Shown: positions 35,072-43,777 of the stretch, one piece after another | Layout: each line of letters opens with the position of its first letter | How positions within the stretch are numbered: position 1 is the first letter of the stretch | Origin: Devosia sp. | GTDB taxonomy: Bacteria > Pseudomonadota > Alphaproteobacteria > Rhizobiales > Devosiaceae | Assembly: GCF_014860165.1 (NCBI RefSeq) | Contig: NZ_JACZKG010000042.1 | Coordinates: 1-46,302, forward strand | Length of the DNA: 46,302 nt | Direction: 5' to 3' | Notes under the pieces: model-generated | The model's database searches: none | What the model was told of the DNA's origin: nothing | The model's input: only the letters and a program-made list of their open reading frames with translations | Made by a program: the position numbers and the translations under genes

Positions 35072-36343
35072 TCACCTTAGCGTTTGCGGCGTGTGGGCCT
35101 TGCGCACGGCGCGGGCCATGAGCCACACGGCCAACACCACGAAGGGCGCGGCGATCGAGAGGGTCATGGTCTTTTGCCAGTGCAGCTCTTCGAGCGGGCC
35201 CGCCAGGGCGTAGCTCAGGATGCCGAGCAGGTAGTAGCTGATGGCGATGGTGGAGAGCCCTTCGACGGTGCGTTGCAGCAGGAACTGGCTGCGCGCGGTC
35301 TGCGCAATGCTGTCGAGCACCGCGGCATTCTGCATCTGCATGTCGACGCCGATGCGTACATCCAGCAGGCCGATGGCGCGCTCGATTTTGGCCGCGAGCA
35401 CGGCGAGGCGCTTCTCCATGGCGGCACAGGTGGCCAGCCCCGGATCGACGCGATTGCCGATATAGTGGGTCAGCGTCGAGCCGCGCGTCGTGCCGCTTTC
35501 GCGCAGCCCTGCCAGCCGCATGCGCAGGATGTCGCCATAGGCGTGGCCGGCGGCGAAGCGGTAGCCCAGACGTTCCGAAAGCTGGCCCGAGCGGACCGAC
35601 AGGCCATGCAGCGACGTCAGCGCGGCCTGCACCGCTGCGGGTGTAGTCGCGGCAGAAAGGCTCTCGACTAGGGCCGTCAGCTCCAGTTCGATGGTGCGCA
35701 GGTCCGGCGAGACACTGCGCGCTAACGGCAGGCCGAGCAGCGCCATGGTGCGATAGGTCTCGACCTCGAGCAGCCGCCGCACAATGATCGAGCGGCGCAG
35801 CGTGGTCAGGCCGCCTGCCGCCAGCTCGAAACGGGTGAACCGGTTGGCATCGGGAATGAAGTCGGTGGCCACCTGCGCCTTGCCACCTTCGATATCGGCC
35901 AGGCACAAGCTGGCCAGATTGAAGCCAGGCACCAGTCGCTCGGGAATGCAGCTATCGGCGATGACATCGATGCGCATGGCGCCAATCAGCAGGCCCTCAC
36001 CCAGCGCATCAAGGCCAATATCATCGGGCCAGTTCTGCCGGTCGGCCAAGCCCGTACGCCAGGTGACAGTGACGAACTCGGTATGGAACTCCCAGGTGAC
36101 GTGGCGCGTCTGGGTGTCGAAGCTGTGCTGGCGGTCCCCCGGACGGGGGACGAGGGCGTCAGTCTCAGCGCAAAAGGCCGCAAAGCGGTGGAACACGCGC
36201 TGCGTGACGCCAACTTCGGCCGGCATGACGAAGACCAGCCGGCGCAGGCGGCAGGTGTCGGCGATGATCTCGACCGGCCGCGCATGGACTTCGTCCATGA
36301 TCGCATCGCGATAGGGGTGATCGGCGGGGTGAATTTCGACCAT
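35072..36343 (-). CDS. DUF3422 membrane protein
   Basis: A 423-residue DUF3422 protein. The N-terminus (HPYRDAIMDEVHARP) and the HVTWEFHTEFVTVTW and MRIDVIADSCIPERLVPGFN blocks are family hallmarks. A long soluble domain ends in two C-terminal membrane helices (about 360-385 and 390-412). I start at the ATG at 36343, where the conserved N-terminus begins. The family is common in alphaproteobacteria and has no assigned function. It is divergent from the next operon. Confidence 0.85.
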   Translation of the reverse strand: MVEIHPADHPYRDAIMDEVHARPVEIIADTCRLRRLVFVMPAEVGVTQRVFHRFAAFCAETDALVPRPGDRQHSFDTQTRHVTWEFHTEFVTVTWRTGLADRQNWPDDIGLDALGEGLLIGAMRIDVIADSCIPERLVPGFNLASLCLADIEGGKAQVATDFIPDANRFTRFELAAGGLTTLRRSIIVRRLLEVETYRTMALLGLPLARSVSPDLRTIELELTALVESLSAATTPAAVQAALTSLHGLSVRSGQLSERLGYRFAAGHAYGDILRMRLAGLRESGTTRGSTLTHYIGNRVDPGLATCAAMEKRLAVLAAKIERAIGLLDVRIGVDMQMQNAAVLDSIAQTARSQFLLQRTVEGLSTIAISYYLLGILSYALAGPLEELHWQKTMTLSIAAPFVVLAVWLMARAVRKAHTPQTLR

Positions 36344-36453
36344 GCGCAGGCTCCGGCGGCACCCTCGATCAGGCACTCACCCGACCGGCTTGGCAATGAG
36401 ACCTTCGGGCGCGCTACTTTGGTCGATAGTGCCGAGGTGCCACCGTATCGACT

Positions 36454-36475
36454 TGCCTGCCCATCCGGGCAGGCA
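36454..36475. other. Short perfect hairpin upstream of the ergothionase-like gene
   Basis: TGCCTGCCC and GGGCAGGCA pair across ATCC in the divergent gap between the DUF3422 gene and the lyase gene. It has no T run on either side. It could be a leader hairpin or protein-binding dyad for the downstream operon; no regulator gene lies next to it. Confidence 0.4.
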
Positions 36476-36540
36476 TCACCAGTGCACACAAAAACCGCAT
36501 GAGCCTGTTCAGCATTCGGGATATCCAATAGCGTGACCCC

Positions 36541-38100
36541 ATGAACGATCTGGCGATGACAGTGCGCGGCGCGCCCATCACTCTCAGCGGCAAGCCGTTG
36601 AGCTTTGCCGATATTGCGCGAATTGGTGCCCGCAAGGCCCGCCTCGTGGCCGATGCCGCCGCCCTCCAGCGCGTGGCCGAGGCCCGCCTCGTGGTCGAGG
36701 CCGCCATCAACAATCACCAGCCCGTCTATGGCTCGACGACCGGCGTTGGCGCCATGAAGGACGTCGAATGGTCCGATGACCAGCTCGATGCCTTCAATAT
36801 GGGCCTGGTGCGCGCCCATCATTTCGGCACAGGCGAGGCTTTTTCCAGCGAGATCGTCCGCACCGCCATGGCCATAAGGGTCAATATGGCGCTGACCGGC
36901 CGGGTGGGCTGCACCACCGATCTGGTGGATGCCTATCTGGCACTCCTGTCTGCCGATGTCGTTCCGGTCGTGCGCCGCACCGGATCCATAGGCTGCGCCG
37001 ATATCGGACTGATGGGACAGATCGGCGCCGTGCTGACCGGGGCGGGCGAAGCCACCTTCGATGGCCGCCGCCAGCCGGCGGGCGAGGCGCTGGAAGCCGC
37101 GGGCCTCAAGGCCTTTCGCCTCGCGCCCCGCGATAGCCTCGCCTCCATTTCCACCAATGCGGTGGGCTACGCCGCCGCCGCCAGCGCCATCCGCGCGGCG
37201 GCGGGCGTCGTGCGAGTCATGCTGGCAACGGGGCTGACCACCGCCGGGGCGCTGGGCGCCTCGCGCGACCCGTGGAAGGCCGTGGCCCATGTCGGCACCG
37301 AGCGCGAGGCGGGCATCGGCGCCTGGCTCTATTTCAACGCCATGGGCTGGGACTGGCCCAACGCCACCCATATTCAGGACCCGCTGTCACTGCGCATGAT
37401 GAGCCAGGTTTTTGCCACCGGCTTTGAGACACTGGTCGCGGCGGGCAAGATCCTCCTGGCCGCCACCGGCCGGACGGATGACAATCCGGTGGTCGCCGGG
37501 GGGCAGGTGCTGACGTCAGGGGGCTCGCTGCCGCTCGATGTCACTGTGTTCCTGCAGACCGCGCAACTGGGCCTGGCGCATGTCGCGCGCAATTCGTTCA
37601 ATCGCTGCGTCTTGCTGGGCAATGGCGGGCGGCGCGACCTGCCAGTCAATCTGGTCATGCCCGGGGCGATCGCCACCGGCTTCGGGCCGGTCATCAAGCT
37701 GGCGGGCGAGCTGTTTGCCCGCGTCCTCACCATGACCAACCCCATCTCCGCCAATTCCATGGTCGTGGCCGGCGGGCTCGAGGATGAAGCTGCCTTCCTG
37801 CCGCTGGTGGTGGAGCGCTTCGAGCGGCAGGTGCTGGCTTTGCAACGCCTGGCGGCGCTCGAGGCCATGCTGGCGGCGCAAGCCATGGACATATCGGGCG
37901 ACACGCCCGGCAATGTGCCGGCCATCATCTACCGGCTGGTGCGCGAACATGCTGACACATACTGGCAGGATCGGCCGCTATCGGCCGAAGTCGAAGCCGT
38001 CGAACAGGCCCTCGCCTCCGATGCGCTGATGAACGAACTTATTTCGCACTCGACGATTATGGAATTGGACGAGTTTTTCGCCCTGGGCCCGATTGCCTAG
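36541..38100 (+). CDS. Ergothionase-like enzyme (histidine ammonia-lyase fold without MIO triad)
   Basis: A 519-residue member of the aromatic amino acid lyase superfamily. The fold is clear: YGSTTGVGAM (Tyr about 63, the catalytic tyrosine position of HAL), QDPLSLR (279-285) and a late Glu (LEDEAA). In HAL and PAL the segment GS-x-G-ASG-DL forms the MIO cofactor from Ala-Ser-Gly; here it reads GSIG-CAD-IG (148-156), so MIO cannot form normally. Ergothionase, which eliminates trimethylamine from ergothioneine to give thiourocanate, is the known branch of this fold that works without MIO. A betaine-type importer and hydantoin-handling genes follow. Other betaine substrates remain possible. Confidence 0.78.
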   Translation: MNDLAMTVRGAPITLSGKPLSFADIARIGARKARLVADAAALQRVAEARLVVEAAINNHQPVYGSTTGVGAMKDVEWSDDQLDAFNMGLVRAHHFGTGEAFSSEIVRTAMAIRVNMALTGRVGCTTDLVDAYLALLSADVVPVVRRTGSIGCADIGLMGQIGAVLTGAGEATFDGRRQPAGEALEAAGLKAFRLAPRDSLASISTNAVGYAAAASAIRAAAGVVRVMLATGLTTAGALGASRDPWKAVAHVGTEREAGIGAWLYFNAMGWDWPNATHIQDPLSLRMMSQVFATGFETLVAAGKILLAATGRTDDNPVVAGGQVLTSGGSLPLDVTVFLQTAQLGLAHVARNSFNRCVLLGNGGRRDLPVNLVMPGAIATGFGPVIKLAGELFARVLTMTNPISANSMVVAGGLEDEAAFLPLVVERFERQVLALQRLAALEAMLAAQAMDISGDTPGNVPAIIYRLVREHADTYWQDRPLSAEVEAVEQALASDALMNELISHSTIMELDEFFALGPIA

Positions 38101-38181
38101 AATTTGCGGCCTCGCCCAATTCTGACAAGACGTTACGTTAGGGACAGCCGGGCTTGGAGCCCGGAGAAAACGGAGAAACCA

Positions 38182-39093
38182 ATGCGCCTTTCATCCAAGC
38201 TGCTGACCGCCGTTGCCGCGCTCGCCATCACGATGACATCAGCCAATGCACAAGTGGTCGTCTCGTCCAAGATCGACACCGAGGGTGGTGTCCTGGGCAA
38301 CATCATCAAGCAGGTGCTCGAAGCCAACGATATTCCCGTTGAAGACCGCATCCAACTCGGCGGCACGCCCATCGTGCGCGAGGCGATCACCGCTGGCGAA
38401 ATCGACATCTACCCCGAATATACCGGCAATGCCGCCTTCTTCTTCGAAAAGGCCGATGACCCGCTGTGGAACGACGCCGCCTCGGCCTATGCCGAAGCCG
38501 CCAAGCTCGATTTCGAAGCCAACAAGATCGTCTGGCTGAGCCCGTCGCCGGCAAACAACACCTGGGCCGTGGCGGTCCGCAATGATGTGGCGGAAGCCAA
38601 CAACCTCAATACCTTCACTGAATTCGGCGCCTGGGTTGCCGGCGGTGGCGAGGTCAAGCTGGCCGCTTCCGCTGAGTTCGTGAACTCGCCGGCCGCCCTG
38701 CCCAAGTTCCAGGAAGTCTACGGCTTCACCCTCACGCCCGACCAGCTGGTGACCCTCTCGGGTGGCGACACGGCGGCGACGATTGCCGCCGCCGCCCAGC
38801 AGACCAACGGCGTCAACGCCGCCATGGTCTATGGCACCGATGGTGGCATCGCTCCCTCGGGCCTCAAGGTTCTCGAAGACGACAAGGGCGTGCAGCCGGT
38901 CTACCAGCCCGCTCCGATCATCCGCGAGGAAGTGCTGGCCGAATACCCGCAGATCGAAGAACTGCTCAAGCCCGTCTTTGAAGGCCTGACCCTTGAGGTC
39001 CTTCAGGACCTCAACGGCCGCGTCCAGGTCGGCGGCGAAGCCGCTGCCGCCGTGGCGACCGACTACCTGACCAAGGGTGGGTTCCTGAGCTAG
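38182..39093 (+). CDS. Betaine-type ABC importer binding protein (YehZ/OsmF-like), putative ergothioneine binder
   Basis: A 303-residue periplasmic protein of the OpuAC/OsmF family. It has a signal peptide cleaved after about residue 23 (SANAQ), then VVSSKIDTEGGVLGNIIKQVLE and the family motif GEIDIYPEYTGN. I chose the ATG at 38182, which has CGGAG 7-11 bases upstream and starts the signal peptide; an in-frame ATG at 38104 lies directly after the lyase stop. The family binds quaternary-amine betaines, and ergothioneine is one. Substrate is inferred from the neighbours. Confidence 0.85.
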   Translation: MRLSSKLLTAVAALAITMTSANAQVVVSSKIDTEGGVLGNIIKQVLEANDIPVEDRIQLGGTPIVREAITAGEIDIYPEYTGNAAFFFEKADDPLWNDAASAYAEAAKLDFEANKIVWLSPSPANNTWAVAVRNDVAEANNLNTFTEFGAWVAGGGEVKLAASAEFVNSPAALPKFQEVYGFTLTPDQLVTLSGGDTAATIAAAAQQTNGVNAAMVYGTDGGIAPSGLKVLEDDKGVQPVYQPAPIIREEVLAEYPQIEELLKPVFEGLTLEVLQDLNGRVQVGGEAAAAVATDYLTKGGFLS

Positions 39094-39142
39094 GCTGAAC
39101 AGGATCCGGTAGCTCCGCCACCGGATCCAACCTCCCACCGGC

Positions 39143-39228
39143 CGTCACCCTCGGGTTTGACCCGAGGGCCCTGCACTTGACGGACATGCAGCAAGTGAAG
39201 AACCCTCGGGTCAAGCCCGAGGGTGACG
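39143..39228. repeat. Family C palindromic repeat
   Basis: CGTCACCCTCGGGTTTGACCCGAGGG is mirrored by CCCTCGGGTCAAGCCCGAGGGTGACG, with an inner CTGCACTTG/CAAGTG pairing. It fills the gap between the binding protein and permease genes and is closely related to the copy at 11934. Confidence 0.85.
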
Positions 39229-39304
39229 CGCGGTGTTTGGGGACAAGACATATCCCAACCAACGCCACCGCAGCGAAGCCAGCGACTGACCAGCCGGAGC
39301 CAGC

Positions 39305-40495
39305 ATGAGCATCGCCGACACGACCATCGCCGATAGCCGACCCGGCTGGCTCGCGCTCGACAAGCTGGGCGTCCTCATCGCGCTCATCGCCGCCGTCGGC
39401 GCCGCTCTCCCTTTTGCCCTGTTCCGCGCCAACCGCATCGTTCCCGGCGAGGCACAATCCTTGCTCACGGCCTTGCCGCAGCCGCCCGCCATTGTCCTTG
39501 CCGCCGTGCTCTTGCTCGGTATCGTCACAGCGCTGCTGCGCTTCCCCGTCATCGCCAAGCTTGTGGGCGGCTTCGTCGTCCTGGCGGTGCTGCTCGTCTT
39601 CATCGGCTGGTCCGGCAGCCACCTCACCCCCGAAGGCGACACCTTCGCCCGCGTCTCGCCGGGCGCCGGCTTCTGGCTGCTGATCTTTGCCTTCGCCCTG
39701 TTGGTCACCGACGCACTGACCCGGCTGCACTTCGCCCCGCTGGTGCGGATCGGCATTTTGGTCGCTGTGGCCGCCGCCATTGCCCTGCTGCTCTGGAGCG
39801 GCAGCTGGAATGACCTCTCCATGCTCAAGGAATACAGCACCCGCGCGCCGGCATTCTGGGCCGAGGCGCGCACCCATCTGGCGCTGGCCTTCGGCTCTGT
39901 CGCCATCGCCACCGTAGCCGGTCTGCCGCTGGGCATCCTCTGCTACAAGGTCAAGCCGCTGCGATCAGCCGTGCTCAACGTCCTCAACATCATCCAGACC
40001 ATACCCTCCATTGCCCTTTTTGGCCTCCTGATCGCCCCGCTGGCCTGGGTCGCCGCCAATGTGCCCGGTGCTTCCGAGATCGGCATATCCGGCATCGGCG
40101 TGGCGCCCGCCATGGTCGCCCTATTCGCCTATTCGCTGCTGCCCATTGTCTCCAACACCGTGGTGGGCCTGCAAAGCGTTTCGCCATCAGCTGTCGACGC
40201 CGCCAAGGGCATGGGCATGACCGCGGCGCAGCGGCTGATCGGCATCGAGCTGCCGCTGGCCTTTCCGGTCATCCTCACCGGCATCCGCATCGTGCTGGTG
40301 CAGAATATTGGCCTCGCCACCATTGCCGCCCTCATCGGCGGCGGCGGCTTCGGCGTCTTCGTCTTCCAGGGCATCGGCCAGACGGCCATGGACCTGGTCC
40401 TGCTCGGCGCCGTGCCAACCGTCGCCCTGGCCTTCGCCGCCGCGGTCGTGCTGGATGCCTTGGTGGAAATGACGAGCCGGGGAGGGGCACGATGA
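39305..40495 (+). CDS. Betaine-type ABC importer permease (YehY-like)
   Basis: A 396-residue permease. The N-terminal half has about five extra helices, and the C-terminal half (about 190-390) is the BPD_transp_1 domain with LNIIQTIPSIALFGLLIAPLAW and the EAA-type loop DAAKGMGMTAAQRLIGIELPLAFPVILTGIR. Length and the N-terminal extension match YehY of the YehZYXW importer. No ribosome site stronger than CCGGAGCC was seen before the ATG. It is followed by an ATPase after 91 bases. Confidence 0.88.
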   Translation: MSIADTTIADSRPGWLALDKLGVLIALIAAVGAALPFALFRANRIVPGEAQSLLTALPQPPAIVLAAVLLLGIVTALLRFPVIAKLVGGFVVLAVLLVFIGWSGSHLTPEGDTFARVSPGAGFWLLIFAFALLVTDALTRLHFAPLVRIGILVAVAAAIALLLWSGSWNDLSMLKEYSTRAPAFWAEARTHLALAFGSVAIATVAGLPLGILCYKVKPLRSAVLNVLNIIQTIPSIALFGLLIAPLAWVAANVPGASEIGISGIGVAPAMVALFAYSLLPIVSNTVVGLQSVSPSAVDAAKGMGMTAAQRLIGIELPLAFPVILTGIRIVLVQNIGLATIAALIGGGGFGVFVFQGIGQTAMDLVLLGAVPTVALAFAAAVVLDALVEMTSRGGAR

Positions 40496-40514
40496 GCCCG
40501 GAAGCCCCGATCCT

Positions 40515-40556
40515 CGCTCCCTCCCTCCTATGGGGAGGGATCAACGGTGGGGGTAT
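40515..40556. repeat. Family A half element
   Basis: CCCTCCCTCCTATGGGGAGGGATCAACGGTGGGGGTAT nearly repeats the right half of the compound element at 14998-15106. It occupies the permease-ATPase junction. Confidence 0.65.
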
Positions 40557-40586
40557 CTCGCCGCAGCCACTGGAGCCTGGTGCCGC

Positions 40587-41522
40587 ATGATCGAGATCGA
40601 CGACATCACCAAGGTCTATAGCGGCACCGCCGTGGTCGACCGTGTGAGCCTGACCATCGAGCCGCACACCATCTGCGTCATCGTCGGCACGTCCGGCTCG
40701 GGCAAGACCACGCTGATGCGGATGATCAACAAACTCGTCGAGCCCACCTCCGGCCATATCCGCATCGACGGCGAGGACATCGCTGGTATCCAGGCCTATG
40801 AGCTGCGGCGCCGCATCGGCTATGCCATCCAGGGCCATGGCTTGTTTCCCCATCGCACCGTGGGGCAGAATATCGCCACCGTCCCCAAGCTGCTCGGCTG
40901 GGACAAGGCGAAGATCGCCAACCGCGTCGATGAACTGCTGACCCTGTTCCAGCTCGACCCGGCCGAATTCCGCGATCGCCTGCCGCATGAGCTGTCCGGT
41001 GGCCAGCAGCAGCGCGTCGGCGTGGCGCGGGCGCTCGCCGCCTCGCCCAATATCCTGCTGATGGACGAACCCTATGGAGCGCTCGATCCGGTGATCCGTG
41101 CCAAGGCGCAGGAGGACCTGCTGTCCATCCAGCGCCGGTTCGGCACCACCATCGTGCTGGTGACGCACGACATGGAGGAAGCCATCCACCTCGGCGACAG
41201 GATCGCAGTCATGGACAAGGGCAAGCTGCTGCAGTTTGCGAGGCCTGCCGAAATCATCGCCAACCCGGCGACGCCCTTCGTGGCCGAACTCATCGGCACC
41301 AGCGAACGGCCGTTCCGGCTGCTGTCGCTGGCACGGGTGGCCGACCATATCGAGCCGGGCGTCGTGGACGGCGAGGCGATCAACGACACGGCCTCGCTGC
41401 GCGATGCCTATGCCGAACTGCTCTGGTCAGGCCGCCCGGCCTTGCCGGTGCGGCACGAGGGCCAGATCGTCGGGCAGGTGACGCTCGCGCAGCTGTCGCG
41501 ACTGGCGGCGCGGCCGCAATGA
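40587..41522 (+). CDS. Betaine-type ABC importer ATPase (YehX/OpuCA-like)
   Basis: A 311-residue ATPase. Walker A GTSGSGKTTLMRM (about residue 35), LSGGQQQRVGVARAL, ILLMDEPYGALDPVIR and the switch VTHDMEEAI are intact. The C-terminus (RPALPVRHEGQIVGQVTLAQL) is a short CBS-like segment, seen in osmoprotectant ATPases. The ATG at 40587 has TGGAG 11-15 bases upstream; a GTG or ATG further up would translate the repeat. It overlaps the next permease by 4 bases. Confidence 0.9.
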   Translation: MIEIDDITKVYSGTAVVDRVSLTIEPHTICVIVGTSGSGKTTLMRMINKLVEPTSGHIRIDGEDIAGIQAYELRRRIGYAIQGHGLFPHRTVGQNIATVPKLLGWDKAKIANRVDELLTLFQLDPAEFRDRLPHELSGGQQQRVGVARALAASPNILLMDEPYGALDPVIRAKAQEDLLSIQRRFGTTIVLVTHDMEEAIHLGDRIAVMDKGKLLQFARPAEIIANPATPFVAELIGTSERPFRLLSLARVADHIEPGVVDGEAINDTASLRDAYAELLWSGRPALPVRHEGQIVGQVTLAQLSRLAARPQ

Positions 41523-42271
41523 CAGTGGGCAACCTCATCCGTGGCGTGGTCCTGCTCACCCTGGTGCTGCTGCTTGTCAGGCCGGACCTGTTCGGCGGCT
41601 TCTTCGGACTCTTCACCAAGAACAACCAGCCGGCCATCTACAACCAGGGCAACCTGCTCGATATCACCTACGAACATCTCAAGCTGGTCCTGCTGGCAAC
41701 CCTGGCCTCCACGCTGATCGCGGTTGGCCTCGCCATCATTGTCACCCGCCCCTTCGGCGCAGAATTCCTGCCGCTGTCGCGCAGCATCGCCAATGTCGGC
41801 CAGACCTTCCCCCCGGTCGCCGTCCTCGCTCTGGCCGTCCCCATGCTCGGCTTTGGCTGGCAGCCGACGCTGCTGGCCTTGTTCCTCTATGGACTGCTGC
41901 CCATCTTCGAAAACACGCTGACCGGTCTCACCAACCTGCCACCGGCGGTGACCGACGCCGCCAAGGGCATGGGCATGACGGGCTGGCAGCGGCTCATTAA
42001 GGTCGAACTGCCCCTGGCTTTGCCGGTGATCCTCGCCGGCATACGGCTATCGGTGGTAATCTCGCTGGCGACGGCGACGATCGGCTCCACCGTCGCCGCG
42101 CGCACGCTGGGCGAGGTGATCATTGCCGGGCTCCTGTCGAGCAACACCGCCTTCGTGCTGCAGGGCGGTCTCATCGTCGGCGTCCTGGCCGTGCTGATCT
42201 ATGACGCACTCTCGGCGCTGGAGCGCTGGCTGATGGCGCGCACCGGACAATTGGGGAGGGCTGCGGCTTGA
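41519..42271 (+). CDS. Betaine-type ABC importer second permease (YehW-like)
   Basis: A 250-residue permease with about six helices. NVGQTFPPVAVLALAVPMLGFG and the EAA loop DAAKGMGMTGWQRLIKVELPLALPVILAGIR identify the OpuCB/YehW family. It starts with ATGA overlapping the ATPase stop. Binding protein, long permease, ATPase, short permease is the Z-Y-X-W order. The next gene follows after a family B repeat. Confidence 0.9.
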   Translation: MTVGNLIRGVVLLTLVLLLVRPDLFGGFFGLFTKNNQPAIYNQGNLLDITYEHLKLVLLATLASTLIAVGLAIIVTRPFGAEFLPLSRSIANVGQTFPPVAVLALAVPMLGFGWQPTLLALFLYGLLPIFENTLTGLTNLPPAVTDAAKGMGMTGWQRLIKVELPLALPVILAGIRLSVVISLATATIGSTVAARTLGEVIIAGLLSSNTAFVLQGGLIVGVLAVLIYDALSALERWLMARTGQLGRAAA

Positions 42272-42292
42272 GAAGCGACGTCTATCCACCGG

Positions 42293-42392
42293 GTCATTCC
42301 GGCGCATGCCGGAATCCATGTCCGAATGTTGCCCTACGCTTGGGTGGTTGCGGACCCCTCCGCGCATGGATTCCGGCCTGCGCCGGAATGAC
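42293..42392. repeat. Family B palindromic repeat, diverged copy
   Basis: GTCATTCCGGCGCATGCCGGAATCCATG is mirrored by CATGGATTCCGGCCTGCGCCGGAATGAC. The arms use CCGGC where the other copies use CCCGC, with compensating changes on both sides that keep the pairing. Confidence 0.85.
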
Positions 42393-42418
42393 ATCGCCCA
42401 TCTTGAGACGTGCGTGAC

Positions 42419-43777
42419 ATGTCCGATTTCGATCTCGTCCTCGCCGGTACTGTCGTCCTCCCCGACCTCATCATCGAGAATGGCTACGTGGCCGTGCGCG
42501 GCGGCAAGGTGATCCATGTGGGCGAGGGCAGGGCGCCCTCGGCCCACGAGCGTCACGACCTCGGCAACGCCCTCATCCTCCCCGGCGCCATCGATGCGCA
42601 GACCCACTCGCTGAGCCAGAAGAACCAGGAGGATTTCATCTGGTCGACCCGCTCGGCCGCATCAGGCGGCGTCACAACCATCGTCGACATGCCCTATGAC
42701 GAGGGCAACCTGGTGTGCTCCGCCGAGGCCGTGCGCCGAAAGATCGATCACGCCGAGCCCCAGGCGCGCGTCGACTTCGCCCTCTATGGCACCATCAATC
42801 CGGAAGAGGGCGCCAGCCGCATTCCGGAACAGGTCGAAGCCGGTGTCGCCGCCTTCAAGTTCTCTACCTTCGGCACCGACCCGATTCGCTTCCCCCGTAT
42901 CCCGCCCGCTCTGCTCGAAGAGTGCTTCGCCGCCATCGCGCCAACCGGCCTCACCGCTGGCGTTCACAACGAAGACGACGAGATGGTCCGGTCAGCCATG
43001 GCCAAGGTCCAGGCTTCAGGCATCACCGACTACCGCGCCCACGCGCTGAGCCGCCCGCCGCTGACCGAACTGCTGGCCTCGCTGCAGATCTACGAAACCG
43101 GCGCCCAGACCGGCTGCCCCGCCCATGTCGTGCACTGCTCCCTGGGGCGCGGCTACGAAATCGCCCGCGCCTACCGCGACCAGGGCTACGCTGCCACCAT
43201 CGAGTGCTGCATCCACTACCTCACGCTGGACGAGGAAAACGACGTCGCCCGGCTCGGCGGCAAGGCCAAGATCAATCCGCCGATCCGTCCGCGTGCCGAG
43301 GTCGAAAAGCTCTGGGACCATGTCCGGGCAGGGAACGTCACCATGGTCAGCACGGATCACGTCAGTTGGTCAGAAAACCGCAAGAATTCTCCCAGCATGC
43401 TGGCCAATGCTTCCGGCGTGCCGGGCCTCGAAGTCATGGTGCCACTCTTCGTGAGGGGCGCGCTCCAGCGCAACATCCCCCTGACCTGGGCGGCAAGACT
43501 GATGGCCGAAAATCCCGCCAGGCACTTCCGCCTCGACCACCGCAAGGGCGCCCTCACAGCGGGCAAAGATGCTGATATCACGGTGCTTTTTCCGCGTCCC
43601 ATCCGCTACGACGCCGCCGCCAGCGGCCACAATGTCGTGGGCTGGTCGCCCTATAACGGCATCGAACTGCCCTGGACCGTGGGTCTCACCTACCTGCGCG
43701 GACAACAGGTCTTCGACGGAACCACAGTAGCGCCGCCGGGCACCGGGCGGTTCGTCAGACCGGAGCTAAGGTCTTGA
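42419..43777 (+). CDS. Hydantoinase/dihydropyrimidinase-like cyclic amidohydrolase
   Basis: A 452-residue metal-dependent amidohydrolase of the hydantoinase-allantoinase group, with a TIM barrel and ALILPGAIDAQTHS at 51-64. Other expected metal ligands are Lys 147 (FKFST, carboxylated), His 183, His 239 and Asp 313. The first His of the usual HxH is Gln 61; this is seen in some dihydroorotase-group proteins. In this operon it would open hydantoin-5-propionate to N-carbamoyl-glutamate. The ATG at 42419 was chosen over a GTG at 42410. The stop overlaps the next start by 4 bases. Specificity is inferred. Confidence 0.82.
   Translation: MSDFDLVLAGTVVLPDLIIENGYVAVRGGKVIHVGEGRAPSAHERHDLGNALILPGAIDAQTHSLSQKNQEDFIWSTRSAASGGVTTIVDMPYDEGNLVCSAEAVRRKIDHAEPQARVDFALYGTINPEEGASRIPEQVEAGVAAFKFSTFGTDPIRFPRIPPALLEECFAAIAPTGLTAGVHNEDDEMVRSAMAKVQASGITDYRAHALSRPPLTELLASLQIYETGAQTGCPAHVVHCSLGRGYEIARAYRDQGYAATIECCIHYLTLDEENDVARLGGKAKINPPIRPRAEVEKLWDHVRAGNVTMVSTDHVSWSENRKNSPSMLANASGVPGLEVMVPLFVRGALQRNIPLTWAARLMAENPARHFRLDHRKGALTAGKDADITVLFPRPIRYDAAASGHNVVGWSPYNGIELPWTVGLTYLRGQQVFDGTTVAPPGTGRFVRPELRS

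Noticed and set aside
36454..36475. Terminator for the DUF3422 gene or the lyase operon
   Set aside because: It lies between two divergent starts, so there is no transcript end here, and no T run follows on either strand.
36541..38100. Ordinary histidine ammonia-lyase (hutH) of a histidine degradation operon
   Set aside because: The MIO-forming triad is lost, and hutI, hutG and a Hut regulator are absent; the neighbours handle a hydantoin and a carbamoyl amino acid instead.
38182..42271. Simple glycine betaine osmoprotectant importer
   Set aside because: The family fits, but placement inside a catabolic run after a lyase makes osmoprotection alone unlikely. It cannot be excluded from sequence.
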